Shown: one piece after another, positions 53,591-63,100 of the stretch
Layout of the letters: every line of letters starts with the position of its first letter
Numbering within the stretch: the stretch's first letter is position 1
Origin: Geobacter sp. AOG1
Lineage (GTDB): Bacteria; Desulfobacterota; Desulfuromonadia; Geobacterales; Geobacteraceae
Assembly: GCF_019972315.1 (NCBI RefSeq)
Contig: NZ_BLIZ01000001.1
Span: forward strand, 2,827,521-2,891,520
DNA length: 64,000 nt
Direction: 5' to 3'
The notes under the pieces: model-generated
The model's database searches: none
The model's input: only the letters and a program-made list of their open reading frames with translations
What the model was told of the DNA's origin: nothing
Program-made: the position numbers and the translations under genes

Positions 53591-55411
53591 TCACCCTCTC
53601 TTGAAGAGGCGCTCTATCTCGGCAAGGGTCAGGGTGCGACTGACCGGGCGGCCGTGGGGGCAGTTACTGGAAAAATCGGTGGCATCCATCTGGGAGAAAA
53701 GGGCCGTGATCTCGTCCCGCCCCAAGGAGTGGACCCCCCGTACCACACTGTGACAGGCGATTCTTGCGAGGATATCCTCCAGGGAATCGGCAAAGGAACG
53801 GCTCTTCCCGAGGCTCTGAAGCTCCTCCACGATATCCCTTAGTGTCCGCAGGTAGTCGCCACCGATCAAGAGACGAGGCACCCCCTTGAGCAGCCAGGTC
53901 GTGCCACCGAATTCCTCGAGTTCATAGCCGAGTCGGGTCAGGTGTTCCCGGTTCTCTCCCAGCGCTGCCCCTTCGCGGAAAGAAAATTCGAGGGTTTCCG
54001 TAAAGAGGAGTCCCTGGGACTCCACACCGCCGGCGGCAAATTGCGCCTTGAGGCGTTCGAAAGCGACCCGTTCGTGGGCTGCATGCTGGTCGATGAGCAC
54101 CAGATCGGTTTCGTCCTGGCAGACGATGTAGGACCCGTGGTACTGGCCAATAACGGCAAGGGAAGAAAAATAGCCGGACGCTAAAGAAGCCGGATGTTTG
54201 TCGATGACCTCCGGAACAGTCGCCGGCACTTGCGGTACCCCATCCCGCCCCACCCTCTGTACCGGTGGCGGGACGGGAAAGCTTCCCTGGCGGGGTGGAG
54301 GCGGCTGATAACGGGTCAGCGCCTCCCGCACGGTTTCGACTCTGGCAGATGATGGAGACGAGGTCAGCCTCGTGCTAGTGAACGGTGAAGCCGCATCGCG
54401 TCCTTTCCCCAGCCAGGGTGTCGTGCGCAGGACCGACTCCAGCGCCGCCACTATACCGTCGTGAACCCGCGCCTGCTCCCGAAAACGCACCTCGTGCTTG
54501 GTGGGATGCACGTTGACGTCTACTTCGCCGGGAGGAAGCCCGATAAAGAGCACCACCACCGGATAGCGTCCCCTTTCGAGAAAATTCCGGTATGACTGGA
54601 GAATGGCGTGCTGGACGACCTTGTCACGGATGAAGCGGCCATTGATGAAGGTATAGAGATGGGAAGCCGCCGACCTGCTGCAATCGGGGCTGGCGACCAG
54701 CCCGCTTACAGAGAGCGGGCCGTCGATGTAATCGACCGGATACAGTGCCTTGCCGATGGTTCCCCCCAGCAGGGATGTCACCCTCTGGAGCAGGTCGCCC
54801 GGCAACAGGCGAAAAACGGTCCGGCCATCGGCAATATAGGTAAAACGGGTCTGGGGGCGGGAAATGGCGAGACGGGTCAACAGGTCCCCCACGTGCCCCG
54901 CCTCGGTTTCGCTGCTCTTCATGAATTTAAGGCGGGCTGGCGTGTTGAAAAACAGGTTGCGCACGGCTATAACCGTCCCGACCGCCATGCCACAGGACTT
55001 GACTTCCCTGATCCGCCCCCCCTCGGCATAGATCTCGGTTCCCTCGATCTGCTCCGATTCCCGCGTAGCCAGGGTGAATCGCGAAACGGAGGCTATGGAC
55101 GGAAGAGCCTCACCACGAAAGCCGAGGGTAGATAGACCGAACAGGTCTGCGTCCGTCGCAATTTTGCTCGTGGCGTGTCGTTCCAGGGCAAGAAGTGCAT
55201 CTTCGCGGGTCATGCCACAGCCGTCGTCGCTCACCTTTATCAGTTTCCGCCCACCCTGCTCGATCTCCACCACCAAATCACCGCAGCCGGCATCGAGTGC
55301 ATTTTCCACAAGTTCCTTGACCACCGATGCGGGGCGCTCCACCACCTCACCGGCAGCGATCTTGTTGGTCAGATTTTCAGGAAGGATTCTGATGCGGGGA
55401 GACACGGACAA
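53591..55411 (-). CDS. mutL: DNA mismatch repair protein MutL (endonuclease type)
   Basis: A 606-residue GHKL ATPase. N-terminal motifs ENALDAG, DDGCGM and TLGFRGEAL are present. The C-terminal domain contains LIDQHAAHERVAFERL, matching the DQHA(X)2E(X)4E metal-binding motif of MutL endonucleases, so it should nick DNA itself as in bacteria without MutH. A Pro-rich linker joins the halves (about residues 335-400). First gene of mutL-miaA-hfq-DUF512. Confidence 0.96.
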   Translation of the reverse strand: MSVSPRIRILPENLTNKIAAGEVVERPASVVKELVENALDAGCGDLVVEIEQGGRKLIKVSDDGCGMTREDALLALERHATSKIATDADLFGLSTLGFRGEALPSIASVSRFTLATRESEQIEGTEIYAEGGRIREVKSCGMAVGTVIAVRNLFFNTPARLKFMKSSETEAGHVGDLLTRLAISRPQTRFTYIADGRTVFRLLPGDLLQRVTSLLGGTIGKALYPVDYIDGPLSVSGLVASPDCSRSAASHLYTFINGRFIRDKVVQHAILQSYRNFLERGRYPVVVLFIGLPPGEVDVNVHPTKHEVRFREQARVHDGIVAALESVLRTTPWLGKGRDAASPFTSTRLTSSPSSARVETVREALTRYQPPPPRQGSFPVPPPVQRVGRDGVPQVPATVPEVIDKHPASLASGYFSSLAVIGQYHGSYIVCQDETDLVLIDQHAAHERVAFERLKAQFAAGGVESQGLLFTETLEFSFREGAALGENREHLTRLGYELEEFGGTTWLLKGVPRLLIGGDYLRTLRDIVEELQSLGKSRSFADSLEDILARIACHSVVRGVHSLGRDEITALFSQMDATDFSSNCPHGRPVSRTLTLAEIERLFKRG

Positions 55412-55635
55412 CCTCGTAGGAAAGAGTATGGTGACTGCCCGTTAGCATAATGTATCCCCCCTCTCTTTGTAAAGGAGATAGACCAGAGATGACGGAAGGA
55501 TAAGTCATATTTCTCGGTGCAGAGTCAGTTTGGTTCATTCCTCCGCCTCTACGGTCATTGCCGTGCTCAAATATCAGTCGTACGGCAACACCCCGTGAAC
55601 GCCCCATCTGGGCACTACCAAGAAAGATATTTGGA

Positions 55636-55663
55636 TTGACATAAATCCACCAGATGCTAGTAT
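55636..55663 (+). promoter_or_regulatory. candidate promoter of the Roadblock/Cache operon
   Basis: Perfect TTGACA (55636-55641), 16 bases, TAGTAT (55658-55663). Start near 55670 and a leader of about 74 bases. The 330-base gap from mutL holds no other gene. Confidence 0.45.
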
Positions 55664-55743
55664 CCAAACGGTTAATTTATCGTGCAATATGCACTATTGA
55701 CCTTGTTCCTAGTGTAGCTTTTCTCTTCCGGGAGGTCTTATCC

Positions 55744-56124
55744 GTGGCCGAGCAGAATTCACACCAACCCGAAAGCATGGGAAATGCCTCCCCGCCTGTA
55801 CTACGTCAACTCCTGGATAGACTGCTGAAGGTCCCCGGCGTAATCCAGGCCATCGTGTCCGACAAAAATGGCGTACCGCTCGACGACCAGAGCGACATCG
55901 GGCGGTCACTAGCTACCCGGGGCAAAGTGTTTATCGATGGAGCTATCCTGGCGGGTAAAACAATGGGCGTGGGTGAAACAAAGAGTGTGGCCGTTCATGA
56001 CCACAATGGGCGCATGCTCGTCTACGCCTTAGATAACCAGTATCTTCATATTTTCGTCACTAAAGATATCAGACTGGCACTGGTGGAAGCCGCTATCAGC
56101 AAAATACTCGCGACAGGGAGATAG
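55744..56124 (+). CDS. Roadblock/LC7-like protein
   Basis: A 126-residue protein. The core (about residues 15-120) has the Roadblock/MglB layout: helix LRQLLDRLLKVPG, strand VIQAIVSDKNGVPL, then GETKSVAVHDHNGRMLVYAL and YLHIFVTKDI, and a C-terminal helix. Such proteins form dimers that act as GAPs or scaffolds for MglA/Ras-like GTPases. GTG 55744 with GGGAGG eight bases before is preferred over the upstream ATG. First of three genes with a second Roadblock-like protein and a Cache-HAMP receptor. Confidence 0.8.
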   Translation: MAEQNSHQPESMGNASPPVLRQLLDRLLKVPGVIQAIVSDKNGVPLDDQSDIGRSLATRGKVFIDGAILAGKTMGVGETKSVAVHDHNGRMLVYALDNQYLHIFVTKDIRLALVEAAISKILATGR

Positions 56125-56131
56125 AAGCATT

Positions 56132-56722
56132 ATGCGGGATATGCTGCAAAATATTAACAAGGTCGAAGGCGTTATCGGCAGCCTGGTCAGCACAGTCGAT
56201 GGCGAAAAGACGGTCCATGCGTTTCCACCTCTCTTCGATGGAGAGCACATACGGAAAATAGCAACAACCATCTCCGGCACCATCCGCCAGTCATCCACGG
56301 CAGACACGCCAGAACTGCTGGAGATGCGCTACCAGAACGGAATGATCATCACCAGAATGCTGCGGGGAGGTTTCCTTGCCCTGTTGTGTACGAACGACAT
56401 AAACATGTCGCTACTTACTATCTCCCTTAATGTGGCCAAACCGAAACTGGAAATTCTCCTTGCCGAATCCGCCACGATATCCGTCAATCCTGATGTTGTA
56501 AAGAACCTGACGGAGCGCATGGATAAACTGAAAATCGCCTTTATCCGTCAGGTTGGGCCGGTTGGAGAGTACCTTTTCGAAGAAATTCTCAAAAAACTGG
56601 GGACCGCGGCGTTCAAAGACGATGATGATCTTGTCGACCTGGTTGACCTCCTGAAAGACGAAATTGAGAGCACTGTCGGAAAAACAGAATTTATCAATGA
56701 ATCCATAACGATACTTTCATAA
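56132..56722 (+). CDS. Roadblock-like protein with extra C-terminal helical domain
   Basis: A 196-residue protein. Residues about 1-110 are a second, divergent Roadblock-like domain (LQNINKVEGVIGSLVSTVDG, then MIITRMLRGGFLALLCTNDI). Residues about 115-196 add a helical module with IAFIRQVGPVGEYLFEEILK, similar in feel to small domains with a G-P motif found with bacterial signalling proteins, plus an acidic segment (KDDDDLVDLVDLLKDEIE). It begins 8 bases after the first Roadblock gene stop. Function inferred from context only. Confidence 0.75.
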   Translation: MRDMLQNINKVEGVIGSLVSTVDGEKTVHAFPPLFDGEHIRKIATTISGTIRQSSTADTPELLEMRYQNGMIITRMLRGGFLALLCTNDINMSLLTISLNVAKPKLEILLAESATISVNPDVVKNLTERMDKLKIAFIRQVGPVGEYLFEEILKKLGTAAFKDDDDLVDLVDLLKDEIESTVGKTEFINESITILS

Positions 56723-56738
56723 GGGAGGGTTCAACACC

Positions 56739-57953
56739 GTGACAGGAAAGAGAATTACCCCGACCGGCACTGAAATGCCGAAAACCCTCATAAAAGAGCA
56801 GTTACACACCAGCATACGGGGGAAAATCCTGGGAATCCAGGTCCTCATTGTCGTCGTCTTCGCCGCCATCGTCATTTACTTCTTCCAGCAGAATCTGCGC
56901 ATAAACGCACAGCAGACCATCCGGAATACCCAAGGGATCTACAACAGCATCCTGACGAACGACACAAAGATGCTCTCGGCGGCCCTCAACACGTTCATGA
57001 ACGATCCGACCTACAAGCAGCTCTATGCCCGGCATGATCGGGCGTTACTCACCAAGGCCGCTGAAAACCTCTACAAGACCAATCACGACAAATTCAGTAT
57101 AACCCATTTCTATTTCATCGATAACGACGGTACCTGTTTTCTTCGCGTCCACAAGCCGGAACTCTTCGGCGACACAATCAACCGCCTCACGTTTCTCAAG
57201 GCAAAAGAGACCGGAGCCGTGTCAAGCGGCCTGGAGCTGGGGCAAACGGCCTTCGCCCTGCGGGTCGTGGCGCCATATATCGACAACGGCAGTCGCATCG
57301 GGTATGTGGAATTCGGCGAGGAAATAGATCACTTTGACCAGATCGTCAAAAAGGAAACGGGGAGTGATGTGGCGGTGATCATCGACAAATCGCTCCTTGA
57401 CGAAAAGAGCTACCGGAAAACACGCCTGACCATCGGGCAGAAGGACGATTGGGACGATCTCAAAGGGTATGCCCTGGTAAGCACAACCTTTGACAACCGG
57501 GCATTTATCGCCAATAAGGTTTTCAACGAGGAGGAGGCGCACGCTGTCAAGGGTCCGACCTTCCTCGGTACCGTCGCATTTGAGGGAAAGAACCTTATGA
57601 AAGGTGCTTTCCCCCTGCGCGATATGACCGGAAAAAAGGTTGGCGTGGTCATGGTGCTCAGCAATATCCAGGAGCAGGTCCGCCACGAGAGACTGACCCT
57701 CCTCATCCTGCTCATTGCCGGACTCATGCTCTTCGCCGTATCGTTCATCTTTACCTACCGCCATCTCAAGACAGAAATTATCACTCCCCTCATCGAACTG
57801 TCGGAAGCCGCCATCGACATAAGCATGGGGAATGTGGACAAGAACCTCGAAACCAATCGTACCGATGAGATCGGCATGTTGATCCGTTCCTTCGAACGGA
57901 TGCGGGTAAGCCTTAAAAAATCGATGGAAATACTGAATCGTCGGGGCAGGTAA
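56739..57953 (+). CDS. Cache-HAMP membrane receptor without output domain
   Basis: A 404-residue sensor. Membrane helix 1 is at about 30-50 (LGIQVLIVVVFAAIVIYF). A periplasmic double-Cache-type domain follows (about 55-310; ITHFYFIDNDGTCFLRVHKP, AFALRVVAPYIDNGSRIGYV, then EFGEEIDHF). Membrane helix 2 is at about 320-340. A HAMP domain (about 341-395; ITPLIELSEAAIDISMGNVD) ends the protein with no kinase, GGDEF or MCP domain. The output must therefore go through a partner, most simply the Roadblock proteins encoded just upstream. GTG 56739 has AAGGGAGGG about 9 bases before. Confidence 0.88.
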   Translation: MTGKRITPTGTEMPKTLIKEQLHTSIRGKILGIQVLIVVVFAAIVIYFFQQNLRINAQQTIRNTQGIYNSILTNDTKMLSAALNTFMNDPTYKQLYARHDRALLTKAAENLYKTNHDKFSITHFYFIDNDGTCFLRVHKPELFGDTINRLTFLKAKETGAVSSGLELGQTAFALRVVAPYIDNGSRIGYVEFGEEIDHFDQIVKKETGSDVAVIIDKSLLDEKSYRKTRLTIGQKDDWDDLKGYALVSTTFDNRAFIANKVFNEEEAHAVKGPTFLGTVAFEGKNLMKGAFPLRDMTGKKVGVVMVLSNIQEQVRHERLTLLILLIAGLMLFAVSFIFTYRHLKTEIITPLIELSEAAIDISMGNVDKNLETNRTDEIGMLIRSFERMRVSLKKSMEILNRRGR

Positions 57954-58484
57954 ACACATCCGTTCCCAAACCACGACATCACCGCCCGTTCCCCCAGCGC
58001 AGATCTTCACCAGCCTTGGGCAACGCCCGGTACATACATCCGTGGCGTGCGCAATAATCTGGAAAACACCCCCGGGGAAGGAGTACCGTTCCCCCTGCAG
58101 ACGGCATAAAACCAGAACAGTGTAATCAACAGAACCAAAGGATTAGGGCTGGATACAGTCTTGCTTCGAGTTGCCATTCATCGATTTCTCTTTCCCTTCC
58201 TGCATCCTTGATTCAGAGCATGTTCGTTCTACAATCACATAAATCAAAGGTTCACAGTAGATGATAAACTTCGTCGCGTTCTTGTCTTGCATTTATTGCA
58301 AAATTCGGCTAAAAATCATCTGTTAAACTCGGTGCCGGTGATGCGTCCACTCCCCTGCTTCGTTCCGTCACCGAAAAACCGCATGTCGGGCATCCCCCCA
58401 CTCTACCCTGTCCGTATGTAAATCCGCATCCCAGCAGTCCACAACACTTCGCATCAAAAATGTCCATAAAGACGGGAGATATCG
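57954..58484 (+). other. 531-base region without a convincing gene
   Basis: Between the Cache-HAMP gene and pfaD. A small hairpin, GGGGAA...TTCCCC (about 58075-58096), could end the upstream operon but lacks a T run. A leftward frame at 58309-58563 is antisense to the pfaD start and has no ribosome site. I found no clear promoter, so the region may hold the unrecognised pfa regulatory DNA. Confidence 0.4.
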
Positions 58485-60143
58485 TTGGATCAGTTTCAGC
58501 AGAGGGGCACAAGTGCAAGTCAGTCCACCGGGCATATCGGCCTCGGATGGTGGCGTCCTGCATCTCCCCTTTCTCTCCTACCGACAGAGGATAGTGAAAC
58601 GGCGCTTCGCAAGGTCCGCCTGCCGGTGTACCTGGTGGCCGGCGAAAGAACAGTCGTCATGCAGACCAGCGGAACAGCCGGATTCGACGGAGAGCAGCCG
58701 GGTTCCCTCCCCTTGCTGGGGTATGCTCCCCCCTGCCTACCGGAAAACTTGGGCGACACTGGGTTCTGTGCCGACCTTGGGATTCGTTACCCCTACCTTG
58801 GCGGTTCCATGGCAAAGGGGATAAGTTCTGCCGCCATGGTCGAGGAACTCGGACGTGCCGGGATGCTCGGCTTCTTCGGCGCCGCCGGCCTCCCTTACTT
58901 AGACGTTGAGAAAGCCGTTGACCGACTCGCCAAAAGCGGTGTTCCCTACGGCGTCAACCTGATTCATTCCCCCCATGAGCCGGATCTGGAACAGGCCCTT
59001 GCCGATCTTTACCTGCAGAGGGGCGTACAGCTTCTGGAAGCATCGGCCTTCCTCAGTCTGACTCTGCCCCTCGTCCGCTACAGCCTCCACGGCATCCATC
59101 GCCGTGACGATGGTACCATCGTCACGCCAAACCGGATCATTGCCAAGATTTCCCGGGAAGAGATGGCTGCCAAATTTTTCTCCCCAGCTCCCGAATCGTT
59201 TTTACGCGAACTGGTCGCCGGCGGTGAGCTCACCAGCGAACAGGCCGAACTCGCCGCGCAGGTCCCCCTGGCCCGGGAAATAACCGCCGAAGCGGATTCG
59301 GGCGGACACACAGACAACCGTCCGGCCATCGCCCTTTTCCCCACCATACAATCTCTGGCCGCCCGTCTCGAACGACAGCACGGTTACGACTGCAGGCTCC
59401 GGGTGGGCCTTGCCGGCGGAATTTCGACGCCAGCGGCCGCTGCAGCTGCCTTTGCAATGGGTGCCGCTTATATAATGACCGGTTCCGTTCATCAGGCGTG
59501 CATCGAATCGGGCACCTCTCGCCAGGTACGGGAAATGCTCGCCGGTACCCGCCAGGCGGACGTGGCCATGGCCCCCGCAGCCGACATGTTCGAAATGGGA
59601 GTGACGGTACAGGTTCTCAAGCGGGGAACCATGTTCCCCATGCGGGCCGCCAAACTATATGAACTGTACCGGAGTTACGGCTGTATGGAGGATATTCCCG
59701 CACCCGAACGGGAAAAGCTGGAAAAGACCCTTTTCCTCGCCCCGCTGACCGACATATGGCGCGACACCCGTGCCTATTTCCAGCAGCGGGACCCACGCCA
59801 GGCCGAACGGGGAGACCGTGACCCGAAACATCGGATGGCCCTGGTCTTCCGGTGGTATCTCGGGCAGGCGGCCCACTGGGCCAAAGACGGCGAGCCGTCC
59901 CGCAAAATCGACTACCAGGTATGGTGCGGGCCCGCCATGGGAGCCTTCAACGAGTGGGTAGCCGGTACGTACCTGGAAAGTCCCGAGCGCCGTGCGACTG
60001 TTTCCGTCGCTCTCAACATACTTTACGGTGCAGCTGTTTTCACCCGTATCAACTTTCTCCGGAGTCAAGGCATACAACTCCCCCCCGAAGCCTTACGGAC
60101 GGAACCGCTCGAACTTGAACAGATCAAGGAGTACCTAAGGTGA
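58485..60143 (+). CDS. pfaD: PfaD-type enoyl reductase of a secondary-lipid synthase
   Basis: A 552-residue FMN-dependent trans-acting enoyl reductase of the PfaD family (TIM barrel, nitronate monooxygenase-like). Signatures: DLGIRYPYLGGSMAKGISSA (about residue 95), PYGVNLIHSP, VGLAGGISTPAAAAAAFAMG, AYIMTGSVHQA, and MAPAADMFEMGVTVQVLKRGT near residue 370. The start is TTG 58485 with GGGAG six bases before. The downstream synthase starts inside its stop (GTGA). pfaD first is the gene order of myxobacterial pfa1-pfa2-pfa3, not of marine pfaABCD. Confidence 0.93.
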   Translation: MDQFQQRGTSASQSTGHIGLGWWRPASPLSLLPTEDSETALRKVRLPVYLVAGERTVVMQTSGTAGFDGEQPGSLPLLGYAPPCLPENLGDTGFCADLGIRYPYLGGSMAKGISSAAMVEELGRAGMLGFFGAAGLPYLDVEKAVDRLAKSGVPYGVNLIHSPHEPDLEQALADLYLQRGVQLLEASAFLSLTLPLVRYSLHGIHRRDDGTIVTPNRIIAKISREEMAAKFFSPAPESFLRELVAGGELTSEQAELAAQVPLAREITAEADSGGHTDNRPAIALFPTIQSLAARLERQHGYDCRLRVGLAGGISTPAAAAAAFAMGAAYIMTGSVHQACIESGTSRQVREMLAGTRQADVAMAPAADMFEMGVTVQVLKRGTMFPMRAAKLYELYRSYGCMEDIPAPEREKLEKTLFLAPLTDIWRDTRAYFQQRDPRQAERGDRDPKHRMALVFRWYLGQAAHWAKDGEPSRKIDYQVWCGPAMGAFNEWVAGTYLESPERRATVSVALNILYGAAVFTRINFLRSQGIQLPPEALRTEPLELEQIKEYLR

Positions 60144-63100
60144 ATATGGAAGAAGGAAAACCGGAAATCACTACCGGCGGATCCCCGCTGGCCATTATCG
60201 GCATCGGCTGTCTCTTTCCCGGGGCTGAAGACCAGAGTACCTACTGGGCAAACATCCGTGAAGGAATCGATGCCATCACCGACATCCCCTCGACCCATTG
60301 GCGCACGACGGATTACCACGACCCCGACCCCAAGACCGCCGACCATACCTATGGGAAACGGGGGGGCTTCCTCTCTCCCTTTCCGTTCAACCCCATCGAG
60401 TTCAATATTCCCCCCAATACCATGGAAGCGATCGATACATCCCAGCTTCTCGGGCTGGTTGCCACCGGTCAGGCCCTGAAAGACGCCGGCTACGGACCGG
60501 AAAAGGAGTTCGACCGGAACCGGGTCAGCGTCATCCTCGGCGTTACCGGTACTCTCGAACTAGTGATCCCCCTGGGGGCCAGACTGGGGCATCCCATCTG
60601 GAAAAAGGCCATGAAAGATGCCGGGGTTGATGATGCCGTCGCCGAGGATGCAGTTCAGCGCATCTCCGACTCCTATGTATCCTGGCAGGAGAATTCCTTC
60701 CCCGGGCTCCTCGGCAACGTGGTTGCGGGGAGGATAAGCAAGCAATACGACCTCGGCGGAACCAACTGTGTCGTGGATGCGGCCTGCGCCAGTTCGCTCA
60801 GCGCTCTCCATCTAGCATCCATGGAACTGGACTCCGGCAAGGTCGACATGGTGGTGACCGGCGGGGTCGACACCTTCAACGACATCTTCATGTACATGTG
60901 CTTCAGCAAGACTCCCGCCCTCTCCCCGAGCGGCAACGCAAAACCGTTTGATGCAAGCGGCGACGGCACCATTCTCGGCGAAGGGTTGGGGATCGTTGTC
61001 ATCAAGCGGCTGGCCGATGCAGAGCGAGACGGTGACAGGATCTACGCGGTGATTCGCGGCATCGGCTCTTCCAGCGACGGCAAGGGGGATGCCATCTACG
61101 CACCCAGTGCCGCCGGCCAGAAGAAAGCGCTCCTTAACGCGTACCGGCAGGCCGACGTCACTCCGGAGAGCATCGAACTGATCGAGGCGCACGGCACCGG
61201 TACCAAGGTCGGTGATGCCGTGGAAGTCTCCGCGCTGCGCCAGGTCTACGGCGAAGCTGACACCCCCTGGTGCGCGCTCGGCTCCGTCAAATCCCAGATC
61301 GGCCACACCAAAGCGGCGGCCGGCGCGGCGGGACTCATCAAGGCAGCACTCGCCCTGCACCACAAGGTCATCCCACCCACCATCAAGGTTGAAAAACCGC
61401 TGGACGAAGTGACCTCGGGGCCGACCCCTTTTTACATCCCTACCGAAAAGCGCCCTTGGCTTCCCCGGGCCGGTGGTCCCCGCCGTGCGGCGGTAAGTGC
61501 CTTCGGCTTCGGCGGTTCAAATTTCCATACGGTTCTGGAAGAGTACCGCCCGAAAAAGGACACCGTCGACTGGGACGGCGACACCCAGATCTTCCCGTTT
61601 TCCGGTGCCGATGTGTCGACCCTGGAAACGGCAGTCGGTGCGCTGCCGGCCGACATGCCCTGGAAAGAGCTCCGTGGTCGGGCTGCCGCAGCACGTGCCA
61701 CCTTCGACGGCAGCGCCCCCTGTCGGCTGGCGTTGGTCGTCGAGCGGGACAGGACAAACCTTACCGGACTCTGCGCCAACGCCCAGGCCATGCTCCGCAA
61801 GAATGCCGCCGAACGCTGGAATACTCCGGACGGCGCCTATTTTTCCCGGACCATGCCGTGCAAACTGGGGATGGTGTTCCCCGGCCAGGGTTCCCAGTAT
61901 ACCGGCATGCTTCGCGATCTCGCCTGCCGTTTCCCCCAGATGATCGACAGCCTGACCGCCGCGGATGCGGGGCTAGTGTTTTCGGACGGCATGCGCCTGT
62001 CGGACAGGATCTACCCGATTCCGGCATTCGATCCGGCGGCACGGGAACGGCAAGAGGAAGTTTTGCGCGCAACCGAAGCAGCCCAGCCCGCCATCGGCGC
62101 GGTGAGCCTCGGTGCCCTGCGGATACTGGAATCATTCGGCCTCGCCCCCGAGGCGGTGGCCGGGCACAGTTACGGTGAACTGACCGCCCTCTGCGCCGGC
62201 GGTCGCTTCGACGAATCTGCACTCCATGGCCTTTCCCGCCTGCGTGGCCGCCTCATGGGCGCCGGCGCCGGCGACAAGGGGGGAATGCTGGCCGTTCCCG
62301 CCCCCCTGGCAACAATAGAGCAGATACTCGCCGAGGAAAAAATCGATCTTGTCATTGCCAACCGGAATGCCCCGGCCCAGGCCGTGCTGTCCGGCAGCAG
62401 CGCCGAAATCGACCGGGCCGCGACCATTTTCGCCGCCCGCAAACTCACATGCAAGCGGTTGCCGGTGGCTGCCGCCTTCCATAGCGCCCTGGTCGCCGAT
62501 GCCGCCGCACCATTCCTGACCGAGCTGGCAGACATCGACCTCTCTCCCGGTAATCTTCCGGTCTATGCCAACACCACAGCAGCTCCCTACCCCGCCGATC
62601 CTGCTGCTGCGAAAGAGCTCCTCGCCGGCCAACTGGCCCGCCCGGTGGAATTTGTCGCGGAAATCGAGGCAATGTATGCCGCCGGCATCCGGACCTTCGT
62701 CGAAGTCGGTCCCGGCGCCCGCCTATCCGGACTGATCGACGGGATCCTCGGCGAGCGCGACCATGTCGCCGTTGCCATCGATGCCTCCTCCGGCAGACGC
62801 GCCGGCATAGCCGATCTGGCACGCGCCCTGGCCCAGCTTGCCGTCCTCGGTTACGGCGTACGGCTTACCGCTTGGGACGAAACGTACCGACCCCCGGTAT
62901 CGTCCACAACAAAAAAACCGGCCATGACCATTCCGCTCTGCGGCGCCAACTACATGCAGCCCAAGCCTGCACGCCCGCCGGTGGCGCCGAAGCCTGCTGT
63001 CGCTAGCGCATCACCCGCACCCCACGCCACTGCACCCCCCCTTGCGGCCGTTCCATCGGCAACTTCAGCAGTTCCCCAGGGAATGCTTGCCGAATCGCTC

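Noticed and set aside
58309-58480. Possible riboswitch (GEMM-like) before pfaD
   Set aside because: Some GC-rich dyads and a GGACGCA word occur, but the conserved tetraloop-receptor layout cannot be built.
58309-58563. 84-codon minus-strand frame with several Cys/Gly pairs
   Set aside because: Overlaps the pfaD start antisense, lacks a ribosome site, and the Cys pattern does not match a metal-binding family.
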